DNA from: Mesotaenium endlicherianum
Taxonomy: Eukaryota; Streptophyta; Zygnematophyceae; Zygnematales; Mesotaeniaceae
DNA: 64,000 bases
Assembly (NCBI GenBank): GCA_009602735.1
Contig: WELA01004964.1
Span: 2,741 to 66,740, forward strand
Direction: 5' to 3'
The position numbers and the translations under genes were made by a program. The notes beneath the pieces are model-generated. The model saw nothing but the letters and a program-made list of their open reading frames with translations, was not told where the DNA came from and made no database searches. How positions within the stretch are numbered: position 1 is the first letter of the stretch; the number at the start of each line of letters is the position of its first letter. This document shows, piece by piece, positions 53,431 through 64,000 of the stretch.

Positions 53431-54217
53431 CTGCCTCCTCTCACCCCCACCCTCCCCCCCTCTCGCCCCCACCTAGCCACCCAGCCAGCATGCAAGCACG
53501 CAAGCAGCCCTGCGCATGAGCAGAGGTGGGTTGCTCTCCAATGCTCTCTCGCCTTCAATCTCACCCTCTCCCTCTCCCTCTCCCTCTCCTTCTCCCTCCC
53601 CCTCCTTCCCATCTCCAGCACCCAGGCCTGCTTCCAGTCTGCCGTCCCTTCTCTTGGTCACTTTCTCCTTTTCTTGTAGCTGGATAAGCAGGCAAGCAGG
53701 ACCCCTTAGGAAGGAAAGCGCTGTGATGTTATGGAAATAGGAGGAATGCAAGCAGGCAAGCGAGCAGCAGGCAGGTAGACGGGGATGGTGAGGGGCATGA
53801 AGCGGAGGGTGCCAAGAGGGCCTCAAAGGGTCCAGACTACAAGAGGCACAGCAGCACAAAGAGCATGAGGAGGAGGAGGAAGAAGAGGAGCAGGCACGGG
53901 GGATGACAACTAGCAAAAGGAAGAGGAGAAGGCCGTGAGGATGAGAGGGGGGGGGGGGGGGGNTCATGGAATTTATTTGCTAAAAATTGGTTGCCATCTA
54001 CACACTAGAATGTGTATCATCCTCTCATCAAGAAGCAACTGTGTGAAAGGGGAGGAAACGGAAGAGAAAGGTGCATGAGATTATTTTCTAAACCTTGCTC
54101 TCACTCATCATGCCATTCTCCTCCCCTCCCGCCCCCTCCCTGCCCACTCGCCTGCAGTCTCCCACTCTCCTCAAATGCGCAATATAAAAGGGGCAGAGCG
54201 CCCTAGTGAAAGCGTAG
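53431..54217. other. Low-complexity region with a G run and single-base gap
   Basis: Pyrimidine-rich CTCCCT repeats (about 53560-53610), purine-rich stretches, and a G run ending in one undetermined base at 53963. AATATAAAAGGGG (54181-54193) resembles a plus-strand TATA box, but no gene starts behind it. No coding sequence is supported. Confidence 0.55.
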
Positions 54218-57084
54218 TGACTCACGAGGAAAGGAACTAGTTGCAATCATACTAAAGAGTGCAGCGACAAATCACTAAGAAAGCTTAGGAAAATTACTCA
54301 ACATTTTGAGTAGCAAGAAACTGCTCACAAATGGTGTAGGATGAAAGGCCTTGTCATTACAAACCCGTAGAAATCTACAGAAGTGAAAACTGATAAGAAA
54401 TGAAGTAGTTATGTCTATTTATAGTTTTCTACGACGGCCGCTCGCCTCTAAGCGGGAGGGCCGCTTAGCAACGGATTTTCCCAAGTGTCTGACAAATCGT
54501 CCCTTCCAGAATATTTGTGAGTAAGCCAGATCAGTCTCATTTGACGTGTCGGGCCGATTTGACGTCCACATGCATGCATCAAAATATCTGGAATGTACTA
54601 ACTTAGACGCGCTAGGCTAATCCGAAACTTCTAGGTAAATTGACCTAGTCGGCACTCCGCGTCAGCCGAACTTACGTGAAGGTTCGAATTCACTCTAACG
54701 GGTCAGATCGCTCTACGCTGTCGATCAATCCGACGGTCGCGCTCACCGCGAATTAAGGACAGTCGTCAACCGACCTCAAAACTAATTAAACTTCGGAACT
54801 CCGTAACTCTCTCAATAATTAACCAAATTCGATGAATTTTATATCAAAATGACCACAAAAATACAATTTACACTAATCTACAATCAAAACTTACTTTCAT
54901 GAAATTGAAAAATGCACTTTATAAATCTATGACCTTACATCATCCCCCTCCTCAAGATGCGACGTCCTCGACGCATTCTGCAAATAACGCCTCAACTTAC
55001 TCTTACAATGAGTCAAGTTGGCCTCTGGCTCCCACGTGTTGTCCGCATGATAGCCTTTCCACTTGACCACATACTCTTGAACAAGTCGTTGACCTCGCTT
55101 GACTCGTCGATCGTCGACAATCGCCTCCACTTCATACTCCAATACATCATCGATCTCGGCCGGTGGTGGCGGTGTAGGTAGTCGTCCTGGATGTCCTTCA
55201 TTTGGGTCAGCGTATGGCCGCAAACAATCGACATGGAACACATCACGGATACGCCAGCCTGAAGGAAGTTCCAACTTGTAGGTCATTGGATTAACCTTCT
55301 TGAGCACCACAAAGGGACCTGTAAATCGTGCCCGCAGTTTCCTCTTGCTCGTGAAAGGTAGATTCTCTGTTGACAAGAGTACTTTGTCGCCCACATGGAA
55401 TGTCACTTCTCTCCTATGCTTGTTAGCATGCTTGACCTGCTCTTCTTGTGCCTTCCGAATACACGTCTTCGCCACGTCCCAAGTCTTCGCCATCTGCTCC
55501 ATAAAAGCTTGTGTAGTAGGAACCTGAGTTTCATTGGCCTTTTCCAACAAGATGTTCCCTGGATGATATACTTCTCTCCCATAAACCATAGTGAATGGTG
55601 ACTGCCTGGTCGATCCCTGCATGCTGTTGTTGTAGGCAAACTCCAACCCTGGTAGCTTCTTGTCCCACTCTGAAGGGTCCTGCATAGTGAAACTCCTTAG
55701 CACCTCTTGCAGAGTTCTGTTGAGCCTCTTATTCTGCCCGTCTGTCTGAGGATGATAGGAAGTGCTCATACTCAGCTTGGTCCCCATCAAAGTAAACAAT
55801 GACCGCCAAAAGTTGCTAGTGAACCTTGGATCCCGATCTGAAACAATCACCTTCGGCAACCCATGTAGCCTGAAAATATGATCAAAGAATAGCCGTGCCA
55901 CATCTGCTGCCGTAGAAGTCTCCTTCATGGGAATGAAGTGTGCCATCTTGCTGAGTCTATCAGACGCAACCCATACTGCATCGTGCCCTTGACCACTCAT
56001 TGGTAAAAATGTGATGAAGTCCATAGCAATCTGCTCCCAAGGATACTCTGGAATAGGCAGGGGCTGCAATGTACCTCCCTTCTTTTGATTTGGTGTCTTG
56101 TTTCTCTGGCACGCATCGCAACTCCTGATCCACTCCTCGATGTCCTTGTCCATATTTCTCCAATAGTACTCCCGCTTCAGCACGTTTGTCGTCTTCTCGC
56201 TTCCAAAGTGTCCAGCATATAAGCAATCATGATGCTCCGCAAGTAGTAAGTCTCGTAGCTCCTTGATGTCAAGTACCACCACTCTCTTGGAATCACCATA
56301 GTACCATATGCCGTCCTTGTGCATACTCGAGTTGGACTCAGCTGCTCCACCATCAGCAAACTCTGGGTCCTCCTCATAACCTTTCTGAAGCTTCTCCTTG
56401 AAGTCCATACTCTCCTTGATGACTGAGAGAGCTGCAAGGTCACACCTTCTGGATAAAGCGTCTGCAGGGTTGATCTTTCCAGGTAAGTAGACAATCTTGT
56501 GGTCGAACTGTTGCATAAACTCCATCCACCTTGCCTGTCTTGGTGTCAACGTTGGCTGCGTCATGAACTTCTCCAAGCTCTTGTGGTCGGTCTTGATGAA
56601 CACCTTCCGGCCGTCCACATAACGTCGCCAAATCCTTAAAGCTTGGATAATAGCCAACATCTCCCGCTCGTGCGCTGCGTAGTTTTGCTCAGCAGGACTC
56701 GACTTCCTGCTCTCATATGCCACAGTTTGCAACCCTTTGCCCTGGTCCTGGAAAAGAATGGCTCCCACTGCAAAATTTGATGCATCCGTGATGATGGTGA
56801 AAGGAAGTTATGGACTGGCGATTGCCAACACAGGTGCCTGTGTCAATAGCTCCTTAATCTTCTCAAACGCTTGCTGCTCCTTGTCACCCCATAGCCACTT
56901 ATCCTGCTTCTTCAACATGTCCGTGAGCGGCGCACACACCTTGGCAAATCCTTCAATGAAGCGTCAATAATAGTTTGCCATACCGAGGAAGCTGCTGAGT
57001 TGATGAATATCAGAAGGTACCGGCCAATCTCTGACTGCTTGCACCTTCTTCTGCTCCACCTTGACTCCTTCAGCTCCCACTATG
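54218..57084 (-). mobile_element. Chromovirus (Ty3/gypsy) 3' half on the minus strand
   Basis: Read on the minus strand: end of reverse transcriptase (about 56770-57084), RNase H, integrase with zinc-binding domain and catalytic core (PWEQIAMDFITFLP ... YHPQTDGQ), and a C-terminal chromodomain (YEVEAIVDDRR ... YVVKWKGYHADNTWEPEANL). The stretch 54927-56768 is open for 613 codons. A polypurine tract (GAGGAGGGGGATGA) precedes the 3' LTR, placed at 54218-54939 from TGTAAGGTC to GAGTCA, with a TATA box (CTATAAATAG) at about 54414-54425; its low end is an estimate. The element is cut at 57084 by another LTR, and its 5' half is not in the window. Apart from that it has only about one or two breaks and so looks fairly young. 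Confidence 0.92.
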
Positions 57085-57900
57085 TGTAATGAACCAGTCC
57101 ATTATTTATTTAATTAATTTCATATACAAATACAACCCTAAATAAGTTTCATGTCAACATACTCACATGTGCGAGTTCATATAAATGAATGTATGTCGAT
57201 GTAATGCGAGTTTACTTACTTTGTCAAAAAGGTCAGCAGAATGACTTATGTATCATAGTGTAGTTTGCTGACTTTGTTGAAAAGGTCAGCAGGATGACTT
57301 TTGTATCATAGTATAGTTTGCTACATTTATATATCAGATATATATAGGATATAATATCAGTAGGTTGACATATAGTAAGCCCGCTTGATATTAGTCAGAA
57401 TACTTAGCTTTAGTACGCTGAGGATAGATATATTCATTTAAATTATTATTTGTAGATTGGCACAAGTGACCGTAGTATACTGAAAGTCGGGAGGTCGACT
57501 GAGATTCGGTAAACCGATGTCCTACCAGTGTGGTTAACTCCTGGGTAGGCGGAGCCGTCGTCAGTCAACTGAACTATTAGGACTTCAGTCAACCGACCAA
57601 TTAATATGGTCGTTATACCTAGATCCGTGGATCCCAACTTAACGGGTTGCCCACGAAACGGCGCACCTTGCGCCGTGGTCAACCAGGTGGTCACTAGGTA
57701 CATAGCAGGCTGGGATCTCGTGGTCCCTCATTCTGGACAGTAGGCTTTACAGTCGGATTTCTACTTGCAAGTCATGTGTGCACCTTTTGAGTTTGTTCTA
57801 ATGACCAGCCTTCACGGAAATTGACACGGCTGCTTCGTCTGCGCTCCAAATGGAGCGAACTAGGAATTTTCGGAAAAGTCTTGTCAAGATGCATCCGTTG
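57085..57900 (+). repeat. 5' portion of a plus-strand TGTAATG-family LTR
   Basis: Begins TGTAATGAACCAG inside the chromovirus reverse-transcriptase region and runs to 57900, where the minus-strand element begins. It is the inverted counterpart of 58361-59154. The rest of this LTR and its element lie beyond the later insertions, probably outside the window. Confidence 0.8.
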
Positions 57901-59154
57901 TGAAATGAATCTTGCTTATTCAAGATTAAGATATTTCATTTAAATATAAAAGATCAGAGATAGGTGGAAGCGTGTGAAATCAGGGAGCGATCTTTGCCCT
58001 TATAATGAATTCCGTTTACTCATCTATAACCCTTGACTCACAGACTCATAATCTCGGACTCACTTATCGTAGAGTGCCATAGTTGCACACGAATACAAGG
58101 CACAAGAAAGAGGCGAGCTTGAGCTTCTCCTTTAGAAACTCATGACCTCTTGCCTACCCGGCATACAAGCATGTGTAAGCACACACACAACATCAGGGGA
58201 CTGAATAGCAAAGGCGCTCTCATCCAGATGACCATAAAGTAGCTCAAACACATCCCACTGACTTAGGTGCAAAAACCATGGAATCTGTCCGCTGTGTGAC
58301 CCCAAAATGTCCGAGGGCATAACTCCGTCAATACTACTCCAAATTGAGCAAAATTAACGGCAACAGATGCATCTTGACGAAACCTTTCCGAAAATTTCTA
58401 GTTTTCTCCATTTGGAGCGCAGACGAAGCAGCCGTGTCAATTTCCGTGAAGGCTGGTCATTAGAACGAACTCAAAAGGTGCACACATGACTTGCAAGTAG
58501 AAATCCGACTGTAAAGCCTACTGTCCAGAATGAGGGACCACGAGATCCCAGCCTGCTATGTACCTAGTGACCACCTGGTTGACCACGGCGCAAGGTGCGC
58601 CGTTTCGTGGGAAACCCGTTAAGTTGGGACCCACGGATCTAGGTATAACGACCATATTAATTGGTCGGTTGACTGAAGTCTTAGTAGTTCAGTTCACTGA
58701 CGACGGCTCCGCCTACCCAGGAGTTAACCACACTGGTAGGACATCGGTTTACCGAATCTCAGTCGACCTCCCGACTTTCAGTATAGTACGGTCACATGTG
58801 CCAATCTACAAATAATAATTTAAATGAATGTATTCATCCTCAGCGTACTGAAGCTAAGTATACTGACTAATATCAAGCGAGCTTTCTATATGTCATCCTA
58901 CTGATATATAATCCTCAGCAAACTATACTATGATACAAAAGTCATACTGCTGACCTTCTCAACAAAGTCAGCAAACTACACTATGATACAAAAGTCATCC
59001 TGCTGACCTTTTTGACAAAGTAAGTAAACTCGCATTACATCGACATACATTCATTTGATTGAACTCGCGCCTGTGAGTATATGGACATAATGCTTATTTA
59101 GTGTTGTATTTATACGTGCAATTATTTAAATAAATATTGAACTGATTCATTACA

Positions 59155-59189
59155 ATCTCCCCAACTTAAATTGTTGTCGCCTCGACAAC
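59155..59189 (-). other. 3' polypurine tract with upstream hairpin
   Basis: Minus strand: hairpin GTTGTCG-AGG-CGACAAC (59173-59189), then AAGTTGGGGAGAT (59155-59167) directly against the LTR. Same layout as at 3157-3191. Confidence 0.75.
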
Positions 59190-59841
59190 ACTCAGCATAC
59201 AATTCATTTATTTGATAATACACTTCAGTCAACTAGGTGAAGCAAAGCAAGCAAACAAAACATGAGCGTGATATATTCACCTACCCAATGCAAGTAAAAA
59301 AATTAATCACAGCAAATTGTCCTACAAGCCACCATCTGTCTTCACCATCAACAACTGAAGACATGCATAGATTTACCCCTACTCACAGTAGTCCTTCCAG
59401 TTGAAAGACACAATAGAGCACCTCACACCATGCAAACCACACCCAAGTCGAACAGCCTCCTTTCGAGGTCAAACAATGAAAGAATGTTATTAAGGCTCAG
59501 CCAACTGAACTAAGCCTTTTCTCCTTCTCTTGGTCTTCAACTCCTGCCGTGCTCACACCTTGAAAGCTCCTCACACGCAATTTCTTGTGACTTAGGTACC
59601 TGCTCAAAATCCAGCGTACTGAAGAAAAAGGGAGACCAACTGATTTGATGACATTGAATGCCCTTGCAAGATGAGTAGCATCAGGTCAATAAGCCCAAGA
59701 AAATTTTAAATTTTAACCACATTTTCAAAACACTCTAAGTTCAAAGAAACATATGGTTTTGAGCAATATGCTGGTCACCTCAAGTCGGTCCCTGATGTGC
59801 CATCCACCATTGCTACCAATCCCAACTTATGGTAATGTACT

Positions 59842-60075
59842 TACTCAGTTAGTACGTACACTCGCTCAGACAGTGTACTGCAACTCACAGTTCACACCAG
59901 TCAGTCACTGATGCTCCTGACCTTAATGCAGTACATATATAGGATGTGGCAGTGTATGACTCAGTTAGTACATACACTTGCACCAGTCAGTCACTGATGC
60001 TCCTGATATTAATGCACTACATACATAGGATGTGGCAGTGTATGACTCAGTTAGTACATACACTTGCTGCTAAGT
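59842..60075 (-). repeat. 86-bp tandem repeat, about 2.4 copies
   Basis: TATGACTCAGTTAGTACATACACTTG recurs at 59955 and 60041, with a longer, more divergent copy from about 59842. The shared block includes CAGTCAGTCACTGATGCTCC. It lies in the internal region of the non-autonomous element. Confidence 0.8.
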
Positions 60076-60125
60076 ATGCAGGTAAGCACAGCTTACTGAA
60101 TACTCCTAATACTCACCCCATCTCC

Positions 60126-60160
60126 CTCTCCCCAACTTAAATAGCTGTCGACCCGACAGC
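60126..60160 (-). other. Second, internal copy of the hairpin/polypurine module
   Basis: Minus strand: hairpin GCTGTCG-GGT-CGACAGC (60144-60160), then TTAAGTTGGGGAGAGG. The stem differs from the 3' copy by a paired change, and no LTR follows it. Confidence 0.65.
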
Positions 60161-61675
60161 TCTAACCACATAAGCACACCAAAAAGTGCTTACGACTCCG
60201 CATCATAGGAACCACACAGAGTGACAGTCACAGAGGATTGCGGAGGTACTAGTGGGTGGAGGAGAATCAACAAAGGAATACCGAGAAAGGACACAAAGTG
60301 CAAACACCCAAGTCAGCAAGAAAAAAGTTCCCCCCCCAAAAAGAAAAAAAAAATGTCCATTTTTCAGAATTAGAGCAATGCCCAGAGTGGCATAGGGTAG
60401 AGTGTACTGCCATTCAGACCCTCTCACCATAAATCTCTATCCATGAATAACGCAATTTCAAGCCAGCGTATTACACCCCTTCATTTGGAAGTGTAGATAG
60501 CTTGCTATGAGATAAAGACAATCGGCCCCATTAGTAAGTTCCTTCAATGCCAAAGAGTAGCTCAGTTAGCTGACACTACCTACGCATGCATACAATGACT
60601 CATACCAGTCATTTCTAGCAAGACATACGCCAAAATGACAACCACCAAATAGTGAGAGTCAACAATCCAAGTAAAAAGGGAACAGAAACAACCAACTGTA
60701 TCATAGTTCTGATGTTTCAAGATACTCCCTCCTTCTGGCCTTACTGCCTGAAGTTGCCCAGAGGACAGGTGGGGAAGCGTCACGTGGCAGCGTCCAGCAT
60801 GCCAACTCCTCGGCTTCTCTCGACCTGTATGTCACCATTGCTTCACACTCTGCATGCTGGTCTCAGTCTGTCAAACAGACAACAAGCCAGTGTGTAAGTT
60901 GCCTTCCATGAGCTTAAGCTACGCGTGGCAAACACCACACCCTAGCTGCATCAGTCTACTCAAGATCTGATGACTCCATCTTACATAGTTCCCGGGAGGG
61001 TAAGGCAAACATTGGGATCACAAAGACTCAACCAATGACAATGGGCAATCGCAGTATAGCTCAAAATCGAGTTCCTCTCTAAAGGCACATACATGGCACC
61101 TATTGTGATTGCAGCAAGCACCTAGCAAGCCAATGACAACAGCGTGCATAGATCCCTGGTAAGAATTTCGCACTGTAATCCCAAGCTAGCAAGAAGAATG
61201 TTTGTGCATCGAACTGAACGAGATCATTCAAGCCATGCATTGCGAGAATGTCTATAATGTCGATGGTCTCTTTTGTCTTAACTTAGGTTTGCATAGTGAA
61301 TCTATTACAACAGGGCCCAGTTTACACCTGCGCTACGGTATGCTAACGGCGATTCAATACCTCTAGCACCCGAGATGCAAATTCCATGCACCTGACGCAT
61401 ATACAAATGCATCTTGCATGCTACCTAGCATGCGCCTCTAGCGAGCTCAGTTAGCTGTGAGGCCGGCAGAAACTTAGCACACTGCTAATATGCCTAGATC
61501 GTCCCTATGACGAAGACACAAACCTCCTTACACTTGACCAAGTGTACAAGTGGCATCCTTGCACAAAGCCTGTTATGGCGTGAAGGACGTGAAGGGTTCG
61601 ATACCACTGAAATGAATCTTGCTTATTCAAGATTAATATATTTCATTTAAATATAAAAGATTAGAGATAGGTGTG

Positions 61676-62396
61676 TGTAATGAATCAATATATTAGTGGA
61701 TATAATATTCAATTAAATATAATAGTTAATTAAGTTCAGCCTGCTGAACTTTAGTTAATAGTCAGTCTGCTGGACTTCACATAATTATCAGTTTGCTGAT
61801 TCAGTCGGAAGCAGCAGGCTGAAAGTCCATATAAGTCAGCTTGCTGACACATTCTTTGACAGCAAGCTGACTTCCGTACTCGGTAGCAGCGAACTGCCTT
61901 GATATGCATCTAAGTGCGATATGCTAGATGAATAGCCAGATGACATCCCTATGATGGATGGCTATTCGGGATGATGGGAGATGGCGGTGGATTTGGTTAA
62001 CCGAGGTCCTACCAACGTGGTTAACTCCCGGGTAGGCGGTGCCATCGCACTGACCGTTGAACAGTAAACTCATTCCATGTACATATGCTAGGCATTGCTC
62101 TCGAGTTCGGCATTCGGAAACGAGGCCAACTCTCTTGTACAGCTTACTGAGAGAGATCTGAATCCAAGGCGAGAAGCCATTGATACGCACTGTCTTCTAA
62201 CCTTGCTTATGTATGAGTTTACTGATTTGCATTATTGATGCTAGTTTACTCGCATTTGACTTACGAGTATTATTCACTGCTAGTGTGTTGTCCTTTGCCG
62301 TTTAACCAGTTAACGGAAAATACCATAAAGATTACTTGCTGATATAAAGATCTTTATTAATTGTTAATCGCCTATTTGGTAAGTCGATTCATTTCA
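61676..62396 (+). repeat. 5' LTR, 721 bp
   Basis: Full-length match to the LTR at 3192-3910. TG...CA ends. The minus-strand frame 61924-62190 is LTR sequence, not a gene. Confidence 0.92.
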
Positions 62397-62397
62397 G

Positions 62398-62409
62398 TGG
62401 TATCGGAGC
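62398..62409 (+). other. Primer-binding site
   Basis: TGGTATCGGAGC one base after the LTR, resembling the initiator-tRNA-Met type used by many plant LTR elements. Confidence 0.85.
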
Positions 62410-62430
62410 AGTTATCACAGTCTTCTTTGT

Positions 62431-63909
62431 ATGGTAAGGACAAGGTCTCAAACTAGCAACTCCCGAGACATGGAGAACCAGGATAACGAGAATGTCGAAA
62501 ACCAGGCGGAAAGCCATGTAGCGGGAAACCGTACCTATTCGGAAGCAGTAGCGGATACTGCAGCTAGGGAGGCTGCAGATGAGGCAGCTGCTATTGCCTC
62601 AGTCGCAGCTCAGCAAGCTGAGGAGGAGATAGCCAGACTAGAAGCTGAACAAGTAGCAAAGGCCGCTGAAGATATACAAAGGAGGGAAGGACAGCCAGCT
62701 GACGAGCGCACTGTTGAAGAACTTATGGCATCAAGGGCCAATGTTCTGAACCCACCTCCTGCCGTACAACTCAATGTACCCCTAGGTCAAATACGTGACC
62801 GGCTGAATGCGGCAGGAATTGCTGCTGCAGGAGCAAGAGGGATTGTTGAGGACACTACTCAGCGAGTAGATGCCAATGCTGCTGCTGCATTTGCTAATCT
62901 ACCACCCCAAAATGTAGACTTGGGAGCATTGTTCGTTCAGATGCAGTCGCAAATGGCGACCATGTATCAGTCCCAGCAGGAGGACAAAAGAATCATAATG
63001 TCCCTACTCCGGGACAGAGACCAACTGGGGTCTCACACCACTAGTGGTGGTGGCCGAGGGCCTAGTAAGCCCAAGCCGAAACCTCCCCAGGACTATGATC
63101 CTGAGGGAAACAGAAAATATTACCTGATCAAGTTTCTCGCGGATGTTGAGCAGTGGCTGGAGAACTACCCAGAACTGCAAGATTACGAGAAGGTCAGGCA
63201 CACCGGTGCGCTACTGAAAGGCAGTGCCGCAGACTGGTGGCTTTACTGGAAGGAAGAGCGTAAGGCTCGGCAACTCGGTGACCCTACGTGGGTAGAGTTT
63301 GTCGAGAAGTTGCATGAGAAGTTTGATGTCATCAACCAGCAGGAGAAAGCTATCTATGCGATGATCTCCCTGACACTGAAGCAGACCACTTCAGTTGCTG
63401 AGTTTGCTCAAAAGTTCCAAGAGAACATGATGAAGCAGCCTGATTTGCCAGAACGGTATAGGATAGCATACTTCAGGTATGGCTTGAAATCCGAGGTCTC
63501 TGGTCATTTTGCTGAGAAAAAGTATGAGAAACTGGCTGACTTGATCCAGGATGCTGACGCCTGGGATCAGCAGCAGTTCAATCACAAGCGCCAGAGTAAC
63601 GCTTTGGTGTCTAAGATTGTCAAAAAGCCCCACGGTTCCTACAATGCAGTTGAAGGAGACCAGGCTGAGGATAATCAGGGTGATGAATATGAGTATGAGT
63701 ACAATGCTATTCAGTCTAGAGGTAGAGGTGGTCCCTCTCGAGGTGGCTATGGAAGGGGTGGTGGTAGGACTAAGCCGAGACCAGCCTCAGCAAAATCTAC
63801 TTGCTACCATTGTCAGCAGAAAGGCCACTACAGAGAACAGTGTCCGGTCAAGCACCTGCCTAAGGTCGAGAGAAAAGACCAGCCTTTAAAAGACAGCAAC
63901 AGTCAGTAA
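62431..63909 (+). CDS. gag: Gag polyprotein of the plus-strand gypsy element
   Basis: 492 uninterrupted codons starting 34 bp after the LTR. The N-terminal ~190 residues are Ala/Glu-rich and probably helical or coiled-coil. The retrotransposon gag (capsid-like) domain follows, with the typical GSAADWWLYWKEE, WVEFVEKLHEKF, LKQTTSVAEFAQKFQ and RYRIAYFRYGL blocks at about residues 220-370. A Gly/Arg-rich linker and one CCHC zinc knuckle (CYHCQQKGHYREQC) lie near the C-terminus. Gag forms the virus-like particle and binds element RNA in this family. The frame ends at a stop at 63907-63909, so protease-pol probably follows in a separate frame or by read-through as is common for the superfamily. 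Confidence 0.93.
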   Translation: MVRTRSQTSNSRDMENQDNENVENQAESHVAGNRTYSEAVADTAAREAADEAAAIASVAAQQAEEEIARLEAEQVAKAAEDIQRREGQPADERTVEELMASRANVLNPPPAVQLNVPLGQIRDRLNAAGIAAAGARGIVEDTTQRVDANAAAAFANLPPQNVDLGALFVQMQSQMATMYQSQQEDKRIIMSLLRDRDQLGSHTTSGGGRGPSKPKPKPPQDYDPEGNRKYYLIKFLADVEQWLENYPELQDYEKVRHTGALLKGSAADWWLYWKEERKARQLGDPTWVEFVEKLHEKFDVINQQEKAIYAMISLTLKQTTSVAEFAQKFQENMMKQPDLPERYRIAYFRYGLKSEVSGHFAEKKYEKLADLIQDADAWDQQQFNHKRQSNALVSKIVKKPHGSYNAVEGDQAEDNQGDEYEYEYNAIQSRGRGGPSRGGYGRGGGRTKPRPASAKSTCYHCQQKGHYREQCPVKHLPKVERKDQPLKDSNSQ

Positions 63910-64000
63910 TCCAGTCTACTGACTGTGAGGATGCTAGAGATAGTGAGTCGTCACTAGCTGCCCTCGTAGCAGGTATTATGGGTCCTGCTGAACTGGATTC

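Larger units (their letters stand above)
57901..61675 (-). mobile_element. Non-autonomous minus-strand LTR element (TGTAATG family)
   Basis: On the minus strand: remnant of the 5' LTR (61608-61675), primer-binding site TGGTATCGAACC (61595-61606), about 2.45 kb of internal sequence (59155-61594) and a complete 1254-bp 3' LTR (57901-59154, TGTAATGAATCA to TTCATTTCA). No gag, protease, reverse transcriptase or integrase motif is visible in the internal part, so it resembles a large non-autonomous derivative. The hairpin and polypurine tract sit next to the 3' LTR, and a second copy lies further inside. Its 5' LTR is interrupted by the plus-strand element at 61676. Confidence 0.78.
61676..64000 (+). 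mobile_element. Ty3/gypsy element, 5' end (runs off the window)
   Basis: The youngest layer of the right-hand nest. It has a 721-bp 5' LTR (61676-62396, TGTAATGAATCA to GATTCATTTCA), a primer-binding site directly after it (62398-62409), and an open gag. Protease, reverse transcriptase and the 3' LTR would lie to the right. No break is visible in the part seen. Confidence 0.92.

Noticed and set aside
54181-54193. Plus-strand TATA-like AATATAAAAGGGG as a gene promoter
   Set aside because: No coding region follows; a retrotransposon LTR begins about 25 bp downstream.
57446-58815. Two nearly identical 85-residue reading frames in opposite orientation (57446-57703 minus, 58558-58815 plus)
   Set aside because: They are the same stretch of an LTR present in inverted copies, and similar frames occur in the other LTRs (61924-62190). 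No codon-level or domain evidence for a protein.

Overview
The window is nuclear DNA from a streptophyte, most likely a charophyte green alga or an early-diverging land plant. It carries spliced homologues of plant-type genes: a NAL1-family trypsin-like protease, PTEN, an acetamidase/formamidase and a plant-conserved membrane protein of unknown function. Exons are GC-rich, introns are full of CT, GT and CA repeats, and the flanks are filled with LTR retrotransposons. The species itself cannot be fixed from the sequence.

Layout. 1-12672 is a cluster of nested LTR elements: a Ty3/gypsy end whose integrase carries a PHD finger, a 719-bp LTR, and a degraded minus-strand gypsy element with its own solo-LTR insertion. 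12673-17628 holds G-rich and pyrimidine-rich repeats, a tandem duplication and LTR-like repeat A. 17629-22643 (+) is the NAL1-like gene. 24479-31044 (-) is the membrane-protein gene, convergent with it. LTR-like repeat B (32820-34281) lies between that gene and the divergent PTEN gene (34991-37900, +). The secreted acetamidase/formamidase gene (40421-48663, -, 13 exons) is convergent with PTEN. LTR-like repeat C (50682-52185) and two orphan candidate exons follow. 54218-64000 is a second nest: a chromovirus is interrupted by a plus-strand LTR element, that by a non-autonomous minus-strand element, and that by a plus-strand gypsy element whose gag is open and which runs off the right edge.

The host genes share no evident pathway. 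Exon borders were placed by hand from splice signals, reading phase and remembered family sequence, and reading phase agrees at every junction in PTEN, the acetamidase and the membrane protein. The most unusual items are the PHD finger on a retrotransposon integrase, a hairpin plus polypurine-tract module with a compensatory base-pair change that is duplicated inside one element, a gypsy leader coding for six degenerate repeats, and a row of decayed copies of an exon border inside an acetamidase intron.
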